This document shows, one piece after another, positions 47,199 to 56,236 of a stretch of DNA of 64,000 nucleotides. How positions within the stretch are numbered: the first letter of the stretch is position 1; every line of letters begins with the position of its first letter. The translations under genes were made by a program, and so were the position numbers. The notes under the pieces are model-generated. The model was not told the origin of the DNA. It ran no database searches and saw only the letters and a list, made by a program, of their open reading frames with translations. Source of the stretch: Actinoallomurus sp. (GTDB taxonomy: Bacteria > Actinomycetota > Actinomycetes > Streptosporangiales > Streptosporangiaceae); the NCBI GenBank assembly GCA_025964685.1, contig JAOPYG010000009.1, forward strand, positions 1-64,000. Direction: 5' to 3'.

Positions 47199-48668
47199 AT
47201 GAGCGGAATCCCGGTAGGAGAGGTCCACGACGTCGTGGTCATCGGGGCCGGCCCGGTGGGCCAGAACGTCGCCGACCGTGCCCGCGCGGCCGGGCTCGAC
47301 GTCGCGGTGGTGGAGAGGGAACTAGTCGGCGGCGAGTGCTCCTACTGGGCGTGCGTGCCCAGCAAGGCGATGCTGCGGCCGGTCATCGCCGTCGCCGACG
47401 CCCGCCGGGTCGGCGGCGCGCGTGAGGCCGTCACCGGACGGCTCGACGCGGCCGCGACGTTCACGCGCCGCGACGGCTTCGTGAGCGACTGGGACGACGA
47501 CGGGCAGGCGGGCTGGCTGGACCGCATCGGCGCCACGCTGGTCCGCGGCCACGGACGGCTGGACGGGCCCCGGCGGGTCGCCGTCTCGACGCCCGGCGGC
47601 GGCCGGGTCGCGCTCACCGCCCGGCAGGCGGTGGCCGTCTGCACCGGCAGCCGCGCCGCGCTCCCCGACCTCCCCGGTATGGCGGACGCCCGGCCGTGGA
47701 CCAACCGTGAGGCCACCGACTCCCACACCGTTCCCGGCCGGCTCGCCATCGTCGGTGGCGGCGGCGTCGGCGTGGAGATGGCGAGCGCGTGGCAGGGCCT
47801 CGGGGCCGCGGTCACGCTTCTCGTACGCGGCAAGGGCCTGCTGCCACGGATGGAGCCGTTCGTCGGTGAGCTCGTCGCCCGCGGGCTGACCGAGGCCGGA
47901 GTGGACGTGCGCACCGGTGTCTCCGTCGCCGCGCTGTGCCGTACGGGCGGCACCGGGCCGGTCACCCTGCTGCTGGGCGACGGCGACGAGCTTGAGGCCG
48001 ACGAGGTCCTGTTCGCCACCGGCCGTGCGCCGCTCACCGACGACATCGGCCTGGACACCGTGGGCGTCACCCCCGGATCCTGGCTCGACGTCGACGACAC
48101 CTGCCGGGTGAAGGCCGTCGACGACGGCTGGCTGTACGCGGTCGGGGACGTCAACCACCGTGCCCTGCTCACGCACCAGGGCAAGTACCAGGCGCGCGTC
48201 GCCGGCGACGCGATCGGCGCCCGTGCCGACGGCCGGCCCCTGAACACCGCCCCGTGGGGCGCCCATGCCACCACCGCCGACGCGCGCGCGGTGCCGCAGG
48301 TCTTCTTCTGCGATCCGGAGGCCGCCGCGGTCGGCCTGTCGACCGAGGAGGCAGAGCGGGCCGGGCACCGCGTACAGGCGGTCGACGTCGACCTCGGCCA
48401 GGTCACGGGGGCGGGCCTGTACGCCGACGGCTACCGTGGCCAGGCGCGGATGGTCGTCGACCTCGACCGTGGTCACCTGCTCGGCGTCACCTTCGTCGGC
48501 CCGGGCATCAGCGAACTCCTGCACTCCGCCACGATCGCGGTCGCCGGCGAGATCCCCATCGACCGTCTCTGGCACGCGGTCCCGTGCTTCCCGACGATCA
48601 GCGAGGTCTGGCTGCGCCTCCTGGAGGCCTACCGCGATCAGGGCCCGGCGGAGCACTTCGCGCGCTGA
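47199..48668 (+). CDS. Pyridine nucleotide-disulfide oxidoreductase (Lpd/MerA-like)
   Basis: VVVIGAGPVGQNVADRA; GGECSYWACVPSKAMLRP; LYAVGDVNHRALLTHQGKYQAR. Confidence 0.9.
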   Translation: MSGIPVGEVHDVVVIGAGPVGQNVADRARAAGLDVAVVERELVGGECSYWACVPSKAMLRPVIAVADARRVGGAREAVTGRLDAAATFTRRDGFVSDWDDDGQAGWLDRIGATLVRGHGRLDGPRRVAVSTPGGGRVALTARQAVAVCTGSRAALPDLPGMADARPWTNREATDSHTVPGRLAIVGGGGVGVEMASAWQGLGAAVTLLVRGKGLLPRMEPFVGELVARGLTEAGVDVRTGVSVAALCRTGGTGPVTLLLGDGDELEADEVLFATGRAPLTDDIGLDTVGVTPGSWLDVDDTCRVKAVDDGWLYAVGDVNHRALLTHQGKYQARVAGDAIGARADGRPLNTAPWGAHATTADARAVPQVFFCDPEAAAVGLSTEEAERAGHRVQAVDVDLGQVTGAGLYADGYRGQARMVVDLDRGHLLGVTFVGPGISELLHSATIAVAGEIPIDRLWHAVPCFPTISEVWLRLLEAYRDQGPAEHFAR

Positions 48669-48675
48669 GGGGCGG

Positions 48676-49923
48676 ATGGCAGACTTGGGCTCGCCGAGCC
48701 AAGGAGCTTTCGTGAGCAGGGAAGCGTTCCGGACAGGCAGTACCTACGACAACGTCTACTTTCTGTTCCTCGATGCCTCCGGCTACTCCAGCATCGTGCG
48801 TCTCAACCCGCGGGACCGGGCGGCGCACGCCTTCGACCGGCTACGCGACCGGGTCGTCGCGCGGGTGACCCGGCTGGCCGAAGAGCACGGCTGCGCACGC
48901 GCGGTGCTGTGGAGCTGGCGTGGAGACGGCGGTTTCCTGGTCATCCACGACGACAACGAGAGCATCGCCCGTGACATCGCGCTGAAGGCGGCGCGGTACG
49001 TCCTGACCGTCGACCTTCCGGAGCTACGGGAGGAGCTCAGGCCGGCCGAGCTGCGAGGTGAGCTGCACATCCGGATGGCGGTGCACAAGGGCCCGATCCG
49101 GTACGCCGTCGAGAACGACACGGGCGCGATCCACTCACCCGACATCAACTTCGCCGCGCACCTGGAGGAGGTGACGCCCCGCGACTGCCTGGCCATCTCC
49201 GAGGACGTCCACCGCGTCGCGGGCGACTTCGCGGAGCTGTTCGAGCCCGTCGGCGTCTTCGAGGGCGAGAACATCTATTTGATGCGTCCGTGCGACGGGA
49301 CGAGCGACGGCAGGACAGCCTGGCTGAGAACGGCCGGGCTGGCGCGCCGGGTGCCGGTCCAGGCGTACGCCCAGCGGCCGAGCCAGCACGAGAAGGCTCG
49401 GCTCATCGACGCCGCCACCAGCGAGATCGTCGACCTGGGCACTGCCCTGAACACCTGTGCGGGCTATCTCGTCACGACCGAACGCCCGGCCATCTTCCGC
49501 GACGCCGTGCTGGAGTTCTTCCGGCGGGGCGGCATCTACCGTTGCGTGCTGCTGGACCCGGCCGGCGAGGCCGTCCAGATCTACTCCAGGCTTCGCCGGG
49601 AGGACCTCTCGGTGAAGATCAAGGGATCACTGGCGAAGTTCGCCCGGTTCAAGGAGCGCTTCGGCGCGGCGGCGGACGGGCTGCACGTCTACCAGACCGA
49701 TGAGTTCCCCGGAATGGCCGCGTTGTGCGTCGACCTCCGCTCGCCGCAGGCGCTGGTGTTGTACTCGCCGTACCTGCTCGGCACCCGCACGACCACGCCC
49801 GTCGTCGAGCGAGCCGACATGCCCCACTACCTGGCCGGCTCGGACTCCGGTCCGCTCTTCACCACCCTCACCGAGGTGATCGGAGACGCGATCAACGACG
49901 ACGTGGTGCACCGCGTCCTGTGA
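48676..49923 (+). CDS. Class III nucleotide cyclase-like protein with distinct C-terminal domain
   Basis: YFLFLDASGYSSIVR (metal Asp), WRGDGGFLVIHDD, SPDINFAAHLEEVTPRDCLAISEDVH; C-terminal FRRGGIYRCVLLDPAGEAVQIYSR. Confidence 0.65.
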   Translation: MADLGSPSQGAFVSREAFRTGSTYDNVYFLFLDASGYSSIVRLNPRDRAAHAFDRLRDRVVARVTRLAEEHGCARAVLWSWRGDGGFLVIHDDNESIARDIALKAARYVLTVDLPELREELRPAELRGELHIRMAVHKGPIRYAVENDTGAIHSPDINFAAHLEEVTPRDCLAISEDVHRVAGDFAELFEPVGVFEGENIYLMRPCDGTSDGRTAWLRTAGLARRVPVQAYAQRPSQHEKARLIDAATSEIVDLGTALNTCAGYLVTTERPAIFRDAVLEFFRRGGIYRCVLLDPAGEAVQIYSRLRREDLSVKIKGSLAKFARFKERFGAAADGLHVYQTDEFPGMAALCVDLRSPQALVLYSPYLLGTRTTTPVVERADMPHYLAGSDSGPLFTTLTEVIGDAINDDVVHRVL

Positions 49924-50860
49924 CCACCGCCAGATACGGCAGCAGTCGTTCCAGGACCGTGGCGGCGTTCTCGGCGGCGATCACATGGAAGGAGTCGTCC
50001 TTGACGATGTCCGCCTGGTCGGAGATCCCGCGGATGGACGACCAGCCCACCACGGGATTCTCGTCGCTCACCTGCTCATAGAACGCCTGAGCGATCCCGC
50101 CGGCCTCGGTCTCCAGCGCCAGCGTCTTGTCGTTGACGGTGCCGAGATAGTCGCGGATGGCGGAGTGGTCGTCGGCGACGACCGCGTCCCCCGAGCCGAT
50201 CGGCCCGGTGAGGACGGTGAACGGCCTCTCGCCGCCGGCCGGGTCTCGTCCGGTGAGACGCAGCGGGTACGGGTGGTCGGCCAAGAAGGCGTTGACGCAG
50301 CGCACGACCGCGGGGGGCACCTGGAGGTTCTGCCCCCGCCGCCGCACTCCGTGAGGCGTCTCCTTGCGCAGGTCGTAGTAGACGACCCCTTGGGCGATGA
50401 CGACGTCCCCGAGGGCGAGGTCGGCATGGATCCCGCCCGCGATGCCGACGAGGACGATGACCGCCGGGGCGTAGGTGTCGCGGATCCGCTGGAACGCCAC
50501 CGCGGCCGAACGCTGGCCCGGCTGGACGGCCTGGATCGCGACGACGCCGAGGTCCGCTTCGTCAATGGCGATCCGTGCCTCGTGGCAACGCCGGCCGTCG
50601 GGAAACGTCTCCTCGTGGTAGTCACCGTGGCGCCGGAGCATCGCCGTGACCGCCGCGGTCTCCTCACTGAGCGCGGTGATGACCCCTACGTCCCAGGATC
50701 CGGTCCTCCGCCGGGACGCGTCGTCCACCGAGTCCCGTTCGCCGGGCGGTGGCGTGGCCTGGACGTGCGCGTTCGGCCCGATCGCGGTGTTCCCCTGGAA
50801 ACTGATGCCACCGCTCCCATTGCTGATGACGCCATAGTTCTGTCGCGGCAGTTCATTCAT
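49892..50860 (-). CDS. PNP_UDP/MTAN-family nucleosidase with N-terminal amyloid-like motif
   Basis: VLVGIAGGIHADLALGDVVIAQGVVYYD; ALETEAGGIAQAFYE; IRGISDQAD; N-terminal NYGVISNGSGGISFQGNTAIGPNAHV. Confidence 0.85.
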   Translation of the reverse strand: MNELPRQNYGVISNGSGGISFQGNTAIGPNAHVQATPPPGERDSVDDASRRRTGSWDVGVITALSEETAAVTAMLRRHGDYHEETFPDGRRCHEARIAIDEADLGVVAIQAVQPGQRSAAVAFQRIRDTYAPAVIVLVGIAGGIHADLALGDVVIAQGVVYYDLRKETPHGVRRRGQNLQVPPAVVRCVNAFLADHPYPLRLTGRDPAGGERPFTVLTGPIGSGDAVVADDHSAIRDYLGTVNDKTLALETEAGGIAQAFYEQVSDENPVVGWSSIRGISDQADIVKDDSFHVIAAENAATVLERLLPYLAVVTGRGAPRRR

Positions 50861-50887
50861 CGACGGCCCTTTCGACGGCGGACATCG

Positions 50888-52396
50888 TCACGAGACGGTG
50901 GCGTTAGGGCCGACCGCGGTGGCGCCCTGGGTCACGATCCTGCCGCTGCCCGTCTGCAGAATCCCGTAGTTGAGAATGGACGTCTGCCGGGTGCGGTATT
51001 CACTCGAGTCGACGTTCTTCTGCTCGAGGAAGTCGAGGATTATCTCCAGCACGCGGCGTTCGACGATCTTCGCGTACTTCACCGCGTCGACGGACTGGAA
51101 GAAGTGATGGTAGCCGTCGATCGTGGCCATCTCGCGGATGCTCCGGCGGGCGCCGAAATCCGCGAGCCCACCGCTCGGCCCCGAGACCGCCGACCAGACG
51201 CCCTCGGCGTCGGCGGCGTCGGCGGCCACCTCCAGCCTCTCTTTCCGCTTCTTCGCCTGCCGGAAGAGGAGGAACGGGAACAAGACGACGGCCACGATGG
51301 CCTCACCGATCATCGAGGCGGACGACTCCAGAGCGATGCCGATCACCTTCGCCGGAGTTATCCGGTCCGGTAGCCGGTTGACCGTGTGATACGACGCCCG
51401 GATGGGGGGCAGGACGTAGGTGTGCAGTTCGCTGTACAACGTGCGGCCCCGGACGTCGAAGTTCACGAACAGGGAGTTGACGAGTTCCTGCTCCCACGCG
51501 CCGACACGGATGCAGAGATACTCCCGCGCCGAGTCGTAGGCCTCCTCCCCCTGCACGGCCGGGCGGGACAAGGGATCCGGCCACCACGGGCGCTCCCGCC
51601 CGACCGCGGTGCGGTACCACTTACGGGTCACCTCAAGGCCGCGGATCTGCCGTTCCACCGAAAGGTCGTCGCGGAGAGCGCCACGCAGACGATCCTGGAC
51701 GTAGCGCATCATCTCGTCACCGGTGAACTCCTCGGCCTCATCCTCGGAGTCCGCCGGGGGGGTCAGCAGGATCGGAAACGAGGATGACTTGACGAGAAAG
51801 CCCGCACCGACGAACGGCTTGAATCCGCTGTAGTAGACCACGCCGTTGCTGCTGTCCTGCTCGTTCGCGATACGGCGCACCACGCCGTCATTGAGCTGCC
51901 GATGACGGGGCGCGCCGATGTCGGCGTGGTCAGGGCCTTCGCGGCGGCCACCACCGTAGATCGTCAGAACCTGCAGTGTGAGGAGCTTCTCGAGGAAGAC
52001 CGCCGCCCAGACGACCCACAGCGCGATCAGGAACCCGATGACCGCTCCCTTGATTCCGAAGAAGGCCGACACCACGACGATCAGCGGGCTGAGCATGATC
52101 ACTGTCTGCTTGGCCTTCTGCCGGTCACGGGCGAGCAGAGCGTTCCCGAGGACCGGTACGGCGTCGAAGCCGTACGAGGGCGCGACGAACCGGTGGCCCT
52201 CACCGAGCAGTTCCGCGATGACGGCGTCGGCATAGGACGAGTCCAGGTGCGTCCCGGCGCAGAGGAGACGGGTGACGATCCCCGTGTCCCGCCGTGCGGT
52301 CGACGCGGAGCCGTCGTCGACGGACGGCCCTGCCGCGGTGGTGCCCGCTGACGTGCCTTCACCCATGGCGGTTCGCCCTCTCGGTTCGGCGGTCAC
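50888..52396 (-). CDS. Multi-TM membrane protein with C-terminal amyloid-like motif
   Basis: TM segments LSPLIVVVSAFFGIKGAVIGFLIALWVVWAAVFL and GEAIVAVVLFPFLLF; C-terminal NYGILQTGSGRIVTQGATAVGPNATVS. Confidence 0.75.
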   Translation of the reverse strand: MTAEPRGRTAMGEGTSAGTTAAGPSVDDGSASTARRDTGIVTRLLCAGTHLDSSYADAVIAELLGEGHRFVAPSYGFDAVPVLGNALLARDRQKAKQTVIMLSPLIVVVSAFFGIKGAVIGFLIALWVVWAAVFLEKLLTLQVLTIYGGGRREGPDHADIGAPRHRQLNDGVVRRIANEQDSSNGVVYYSGFKPFVGAGFLVKSSSFPILLTPPADSEDEAEEFTGDEMMRYVQDRLRGALRDDLSVERQIRGLEVTRKWYRTAVGRERPWWPDPLSRPAVQGEEAYDSAREYLCIRVGAWEQELVNSLFVNFDVRGRTLYSELHTYVLPPIRASYHTVNRLPDRITPAKVIGIALESSASMIGEAIVAVVLFPFLLFRQAKKRKERLEVAADAADAEGVWSAVSGPSGGLADFGARRSIREMATIDGYHHFFQSVDAVKYAKIVERRVLEIILDFLEQKNVDSSEYRTRQTSILNYGILQTGSGRIVTQGATAVGPNATVS

Positions 52397-53163
52397 AGCT
52401 TTGACGCCTTCCTGTGCGGAAGGCCGTAGGTGTCGGCGATGGTGTTCCAGGCGGTTGCGAGCTGTTTCTTCTCCTCGCCCGCCTGGTCGCTGAGGCTGAT
52501 GCCGTTCTGGGCGTGCTCGTCAGAGGATTCCGAACCGGCGAAACAGGATCCGCTGACATCACTTCCCCAGGCCGAGAATTCCTGGTCGGCCTGGGCCGAG
52601 TCGCGCAGGGCGGCGGCGAACAGCCGGACCACTTCGTCGCCACCGCTCACCTGGCTCACGTCCTGTCGCTCGGCCTGGTCGGCCAGGTCGGATCGGCTCT
52701 GTGCCGCCTGATCGAGCTGGGTGACGGCATCGTCCAGCGAAGCGTCGCAATTCTGAATATGGACGACCGCCGCCGACACCAGCGTCCGATCCTGCTCCGC
52801 CTGGTCGAACAGGCCGTCCAGCGCCGCCGCCTCGGACGCGCCGGTCTCGGGGGGAACGGACGGGGTCGCCGTCGGACTCGGCGAAGGCGTCGGAGTGGCA
52901 GTGGGCGAGCGGGTGGGCGGCGCGGCGACTTCGCCTTTTCCGGGAAAACCGCCGTACGGGCTGTACATGGAGAAAGGGTTGTGCGGCATGACGATGACGA
53001 TGCCGAGGAGGAGAACGACGAGCGCCGACACCTGCAGAAGACATATCACCAGCGAGCGAACGTCTTCCTGGAGAGAGAAGAACAGCGACAACAAGTAGTG
53101 ACGGGTCGTCGGCTGATCGGGCTCACCTGGACCTCCAGCACGATGGACACCTTCACCGCTCAT
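52393..53163 (-). CDS. Single-TM protein with Pro/Thr-rich linker and Cys-containing domain
   Basis: TM VICLLQVSALVVLLLGIVIVM; linker PPTRSPTATPTPSPSPTATPSVPPE; GTGA overlap with next gene. Confidence 0.75.
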   Translation of the reverse strand: MSGEGVHRAGGPGEPDQPTTRHYLLSLFFSLQEDVRSLVICLLQVSALVVLLLGIVIVMPHNPFSMYSPYGGFPGKGEVAAPPTRSPTATPTPSPSPTATPSVPPETGASEAAALDGLFDQAEQDRTLVSAAVVHIQNCDASLDDAVTQLDQAAQSRSDLADQAERQDVSQVSGGDEVVRLFAAALRDSAQADQEFSAWGSDVSGSCFAGSESSDEHAQNGISLSDQAGEEKKQLATAWNTIADTYGLPHRKASKL

Positions 53164-53311
53164 CGAACCCGCCCTTCACCACCGAAATGATCTTCAGTTT
53201 GCCGAGACCATCAGTGTGACGCGCACGGAACCTCCCTGGATCACGTCGATTGATCACAAAATGCAAACGACGCTCGGCGGCGCTACAACAGAGGAATTCC
53301 GCCGCAGATAC

Positions 53312-53886
53312 CTATTTCACACATTTGTCCGATTCACTCGGGGGCATGTCCTGTCTCAGGTCGGCGTACAGGACGATCTGTGCGACGAGAAAGACGATGG
53401 CCGCCATCTCGGCGACGGACACGACGACGAGCCCGGCCGAGGTTCGTCCGGTCGCCCGGAAGCCGACGATCGCCGTCAGTGGCGAGCCACAGAAGGTCAG
53501 CAGGTCCACCCGACCTGGAGGAACTTGCGCGGGGAGCGGCGAGCATCGCTGCGGTGGATGGTCTCCCAGCCGAAGATCACCGAGTCGTCGCCGGTCTGTG
53601 CCGCGAGCCGGGGAGCCAGTTCGCCGCGGATATAGCGACCGATCGCGGAGATCTTCTCGTCGTTCGCCAGATAGGTCCAGCCCAAAATCCGGGATACGGG
53701 CGGAAGGAGCAACACATAGGAAGGATCACGGGCGGAGGCAGAAACGGCGATCACCGTAGCCATTGCCGCGAGCGTTACATAGAGCAGATTGTCGCGGAAA
53801 CCAATTCGGGTGCGCTGTTCGTCTTTGATGCGTTCGTATTCCAGGACCATCAGCCGAGCACTGGTCACCTCGTCATCACGCGTCAC
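53312..53886 (-). pseudogene. Frameshifted multi-TM membrane protein
   Basis: TSARLMVLEYERIKDEQRTRIGFRDNLLYVTLAAMATVIAVSASAR...RKFLQVG in one frame, VDLLTFCGSPLTAIVGFRATG...AAIVFLVAQIVLYADL in the next. Confidence 0.6.
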
Positions 53887-54027
53887 CGAACCCGCCCTTC
53901 CTCTTTTCTCGGTATGCGCGAAACCGACTCGCGGGTCGGTGGCACATGTCACGCGGACGACGCGGAAGGATCAGCGTCGGCAAAGCCGCATAGCGTCCGT
54001 GCTACGAATGTCGCTACTGTCGGCGCC

Positions 54028-54762
54028 ATGGACCAGCCGAGCCCCCCGCTGGATGCGGTCGACGAGTCATGGACGAGCGCGCTGGCCGTGGTCGCGCACC
54101 CCGACGACCTGGAGTACGGCACCGCCGCCGCCGTCGCTCGCTGGACCGATCAGGGCAAGCGCGTCGTCTACTGCCTGGCCACGAGCGGCGAGGCCGGGAT
54201 CGACGGGATCGCGCCCGAACAGGCCGGCCCGTTGCGCGAGGCCGAGGAGCGCGCGGGCGCGGCGCTGGTCGGGGTGGACATCGTCGAGTTCCTCGGACAT
54301 CCCGACGGGATGCTGGAGTACGGGCTCCCGCTGCGGCGTGACATCGCCCGCGCGGTACGCCGGCACCGGCCGGACGTGGTGATCACCGTCAACCACCACG
54401 ACACCTGGGGACCCGGCGCGCCCAACCAGGCCGACCACATCGCACTCGGTCGCTCGGTGCTCGACGGCGTACGCGACGCCGCGAACCGGTGGGTGTTCCG
54501 TGAGCTGCTGGAGGAGGAACTGCCCCCCTGGCGAGCCGAGCGCATCCTGGTCGCCGCGAGCCCCGAGCCGACGCACGGCGTCGAGGTCACCGCCACCTTC
54601 GCCCGCGGCGTGGCCTCTCTGCGGGCTCACGCGGAGTACATGCGCGGACTGGGCTCGGCCATGCCGAGCGATCCACAGGAGTTCCTGGAGCCGATGGCCG
54701 GCCAGGTCGGAACCCGGATGGGCGTGCGCTACGCGGTGTCCTTCGAGGTGATCAACCTGTGA
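54028..54762 (+). CDS. PIG-L family deacetylase
   Basis: VVAHPDDLEYGTAAAVARW; HPDGMLEYG; NHHDTWGPGAPNQADHIALG. Confidence 0.92.
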   Translation: MDQPSPPLDAVDESWTSALAVVAHPDDLEYGTAAAVARWTDQGKRVVYCLATSGEAGIDGIAPEQAGPLREAEERAGAALVGVDIVEFLGHPDGMLEYGLPLRRDIARAVRRHRPDVVITVNHHDTWGPGAPNQADHIALGRSVLDGVRDAANRWVFRELLEEELPPWRAERILVAASPEPTHGVEVTATFARGVASLRAHAEYMRGLGSAMPSDPQEFLEPMAGQVGTRMGVRYAVSFEVINL

Positions 54763-55546
54763 GGGCCACGGCGGTCCAGCCGGCGTTCGTGGCGTACTCC
54801 CCGCCCTCGGGGCGCCACTCATGGAGCGCGACCACACCCGGCTCGACGATCCGCGTACCGTCGAGGAACGACGCGACCTGCTCGCGGGTCCTGGGGAGGA
54901 ACGGCGCGCTCGCCGACCGGTAGGCGTTCCCGACCCCCCGGTTGCGCTGCTCCTCGATCGCCGCGTGGGACACGACGAGGCAACTGCCCGGGGGGACGGC
55001 GTCACGGAACCGTGTGACGAGACCGGCCGGATCCTCCTCATCGAGGACGAAGTGCAGCACGGCGACGAAGAGCACGCACACCGGCCGGTCGACGTCGATG
55101 AGCTCTCGCACCGTCGTGTCGCCGAGCACACCGGCCGGATCGCGCATGTCGGCCTCGATGACCGCCGTCTGCTCGTCGCGGGCGAGCAGCGCCCGCCCGT
55201 GGGAGCTCACCACGGGGTCGTTGTCGACGTACACGACGCGCGCCGCGGGACGGATCGACCGCGCGATCTCGTGCACGTTGCCCTGCGTGGGCAGGCCCGC
55301 GCCGAGGTCGAGGAACTGCTCGATCCCGAGGCCCGCCGCGAAACGCACGGCCCGCTGCAGGAACTGGCGGTTCGACCGTGCCACGCCCTCGACGCTCGGC
55401 AGCGCCCGGCTGACCTGTTCGGCCACCGCCCGGTCCGCGGCGAAGTTGTCCTTGCCGCCCAGGAAGAAGTCATACATCCGGGCCACGCTGGGCACCGTCG
55501 GATCCACCTTCGCACCCGCCGGCGGACCGGCGTCGATCTCACCCAT
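54752..55546 (-). CDS. SAM-dependent methyltransferase, SAV2177/DUF574 family
   Basis: VPSVARMYDFFLGGKDNFAADRAVAEQV; FLDLGAGLPTQGNVHEIA; VVYVDNDPVV. Confidence 0.92.
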   Translation of the reverse strand: MGEIDAGPPAGAKVDPTVPSVARMYDFFLGGKDNFAADRAVAEQVSRALPSVEGVARSNRQFLQRAVRFAAGLGIEQFLDLGAGLPTQGNVHEIARSIRPAARVVYVDNDPVVSSHGRALLARDEQTAVIEADMRDPAGVLGDTTVRELIDVDRPVCVLFVAVLHFVLDEEDPAGLVTRFRDAVPPGSCLVVSHAAIEEQRNRGVGNAYRSASAPFLPRTREQVASFLDGTRIVEPGVVALHEWRPEGGEYATNAGWTAVALTG

Positions 55547-55737
55547 CCAGCGGTACCTCTCATCAACGCCTAAGGCGGACCTTTACGGCACCGACCTTAG
55601 CGCGCCGGCCCTACGGGACGGATTCAAGGGGCAACACGGGTGGTGGGCCGGGAGGCTACTCAGGCAACGATCACCGCAAGCCTGGCCGGCCTGCGGACCA
55701 GATCGTGGGCAGGGTCTGCATCGTGGCAGCGTCGGTG

Positions 55738-55950
55738 TCACTCCGCCCAGAAGTCGATCAGTTGCTGCTCGGTGAGAAGGGGAACCGGTCCGCCGGGAAT
55801 CGGGCGGCGGGTCCACAGTGCCCACATCGTCATCAGGGTGAGGGCGAGGTCGTCATCGCCGGTTAAGGACCGTTGGCTCTTGAGCTCGTTCATGGCTTTC
55901 CGTGTGGCCGGAATGAGTCTGCCGGGGGTCCTGCGTGAGGCCTTTCCCAT
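55738..55950 (-). CDS. Small hypothetical protein (70 aa)
   Basis: MGKASRRTPGRLIPATRKAMNELKSQRSLTGDDDLALTLMTMWALWTRRPIPGGPVPLLTEQQLIDFWAE; plausible composition. Confidence 0.5.
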   Translation of the reverse strand: MGKASRRTPGRLIPATRKAMNELKSQRSLTGDDDLALTLMTMWALWTRRPIPGGPVPLLTEQQLIDFWAE

Positions 55951-56236
55951 GGTGGATCGCGTCCGGGTTGACCCGGAGCGCCCCCTCCAAAGCGCCCCGG
56001 ATCAACCCGGACGGTGCCGCCGCCCCCTCCGGACAGCCCCCGTGGGTCCGGTTCAGAGCCGGCACGTTCGGTGAATCCCGCGGCAGGTGAGTGCCTGATC
56101 TCACCTGCTAGGAGCAGCCAAGCGCGAATGTGGGCCTGCGACCATCCCCGGATTCCGGGATGTCCACGGCCGGGGCGCCGGTTCTACACTCACCGGCCAT
56201 GAGCAGGTTGCCCCGGCCGACAGCGATGAGACCGTC

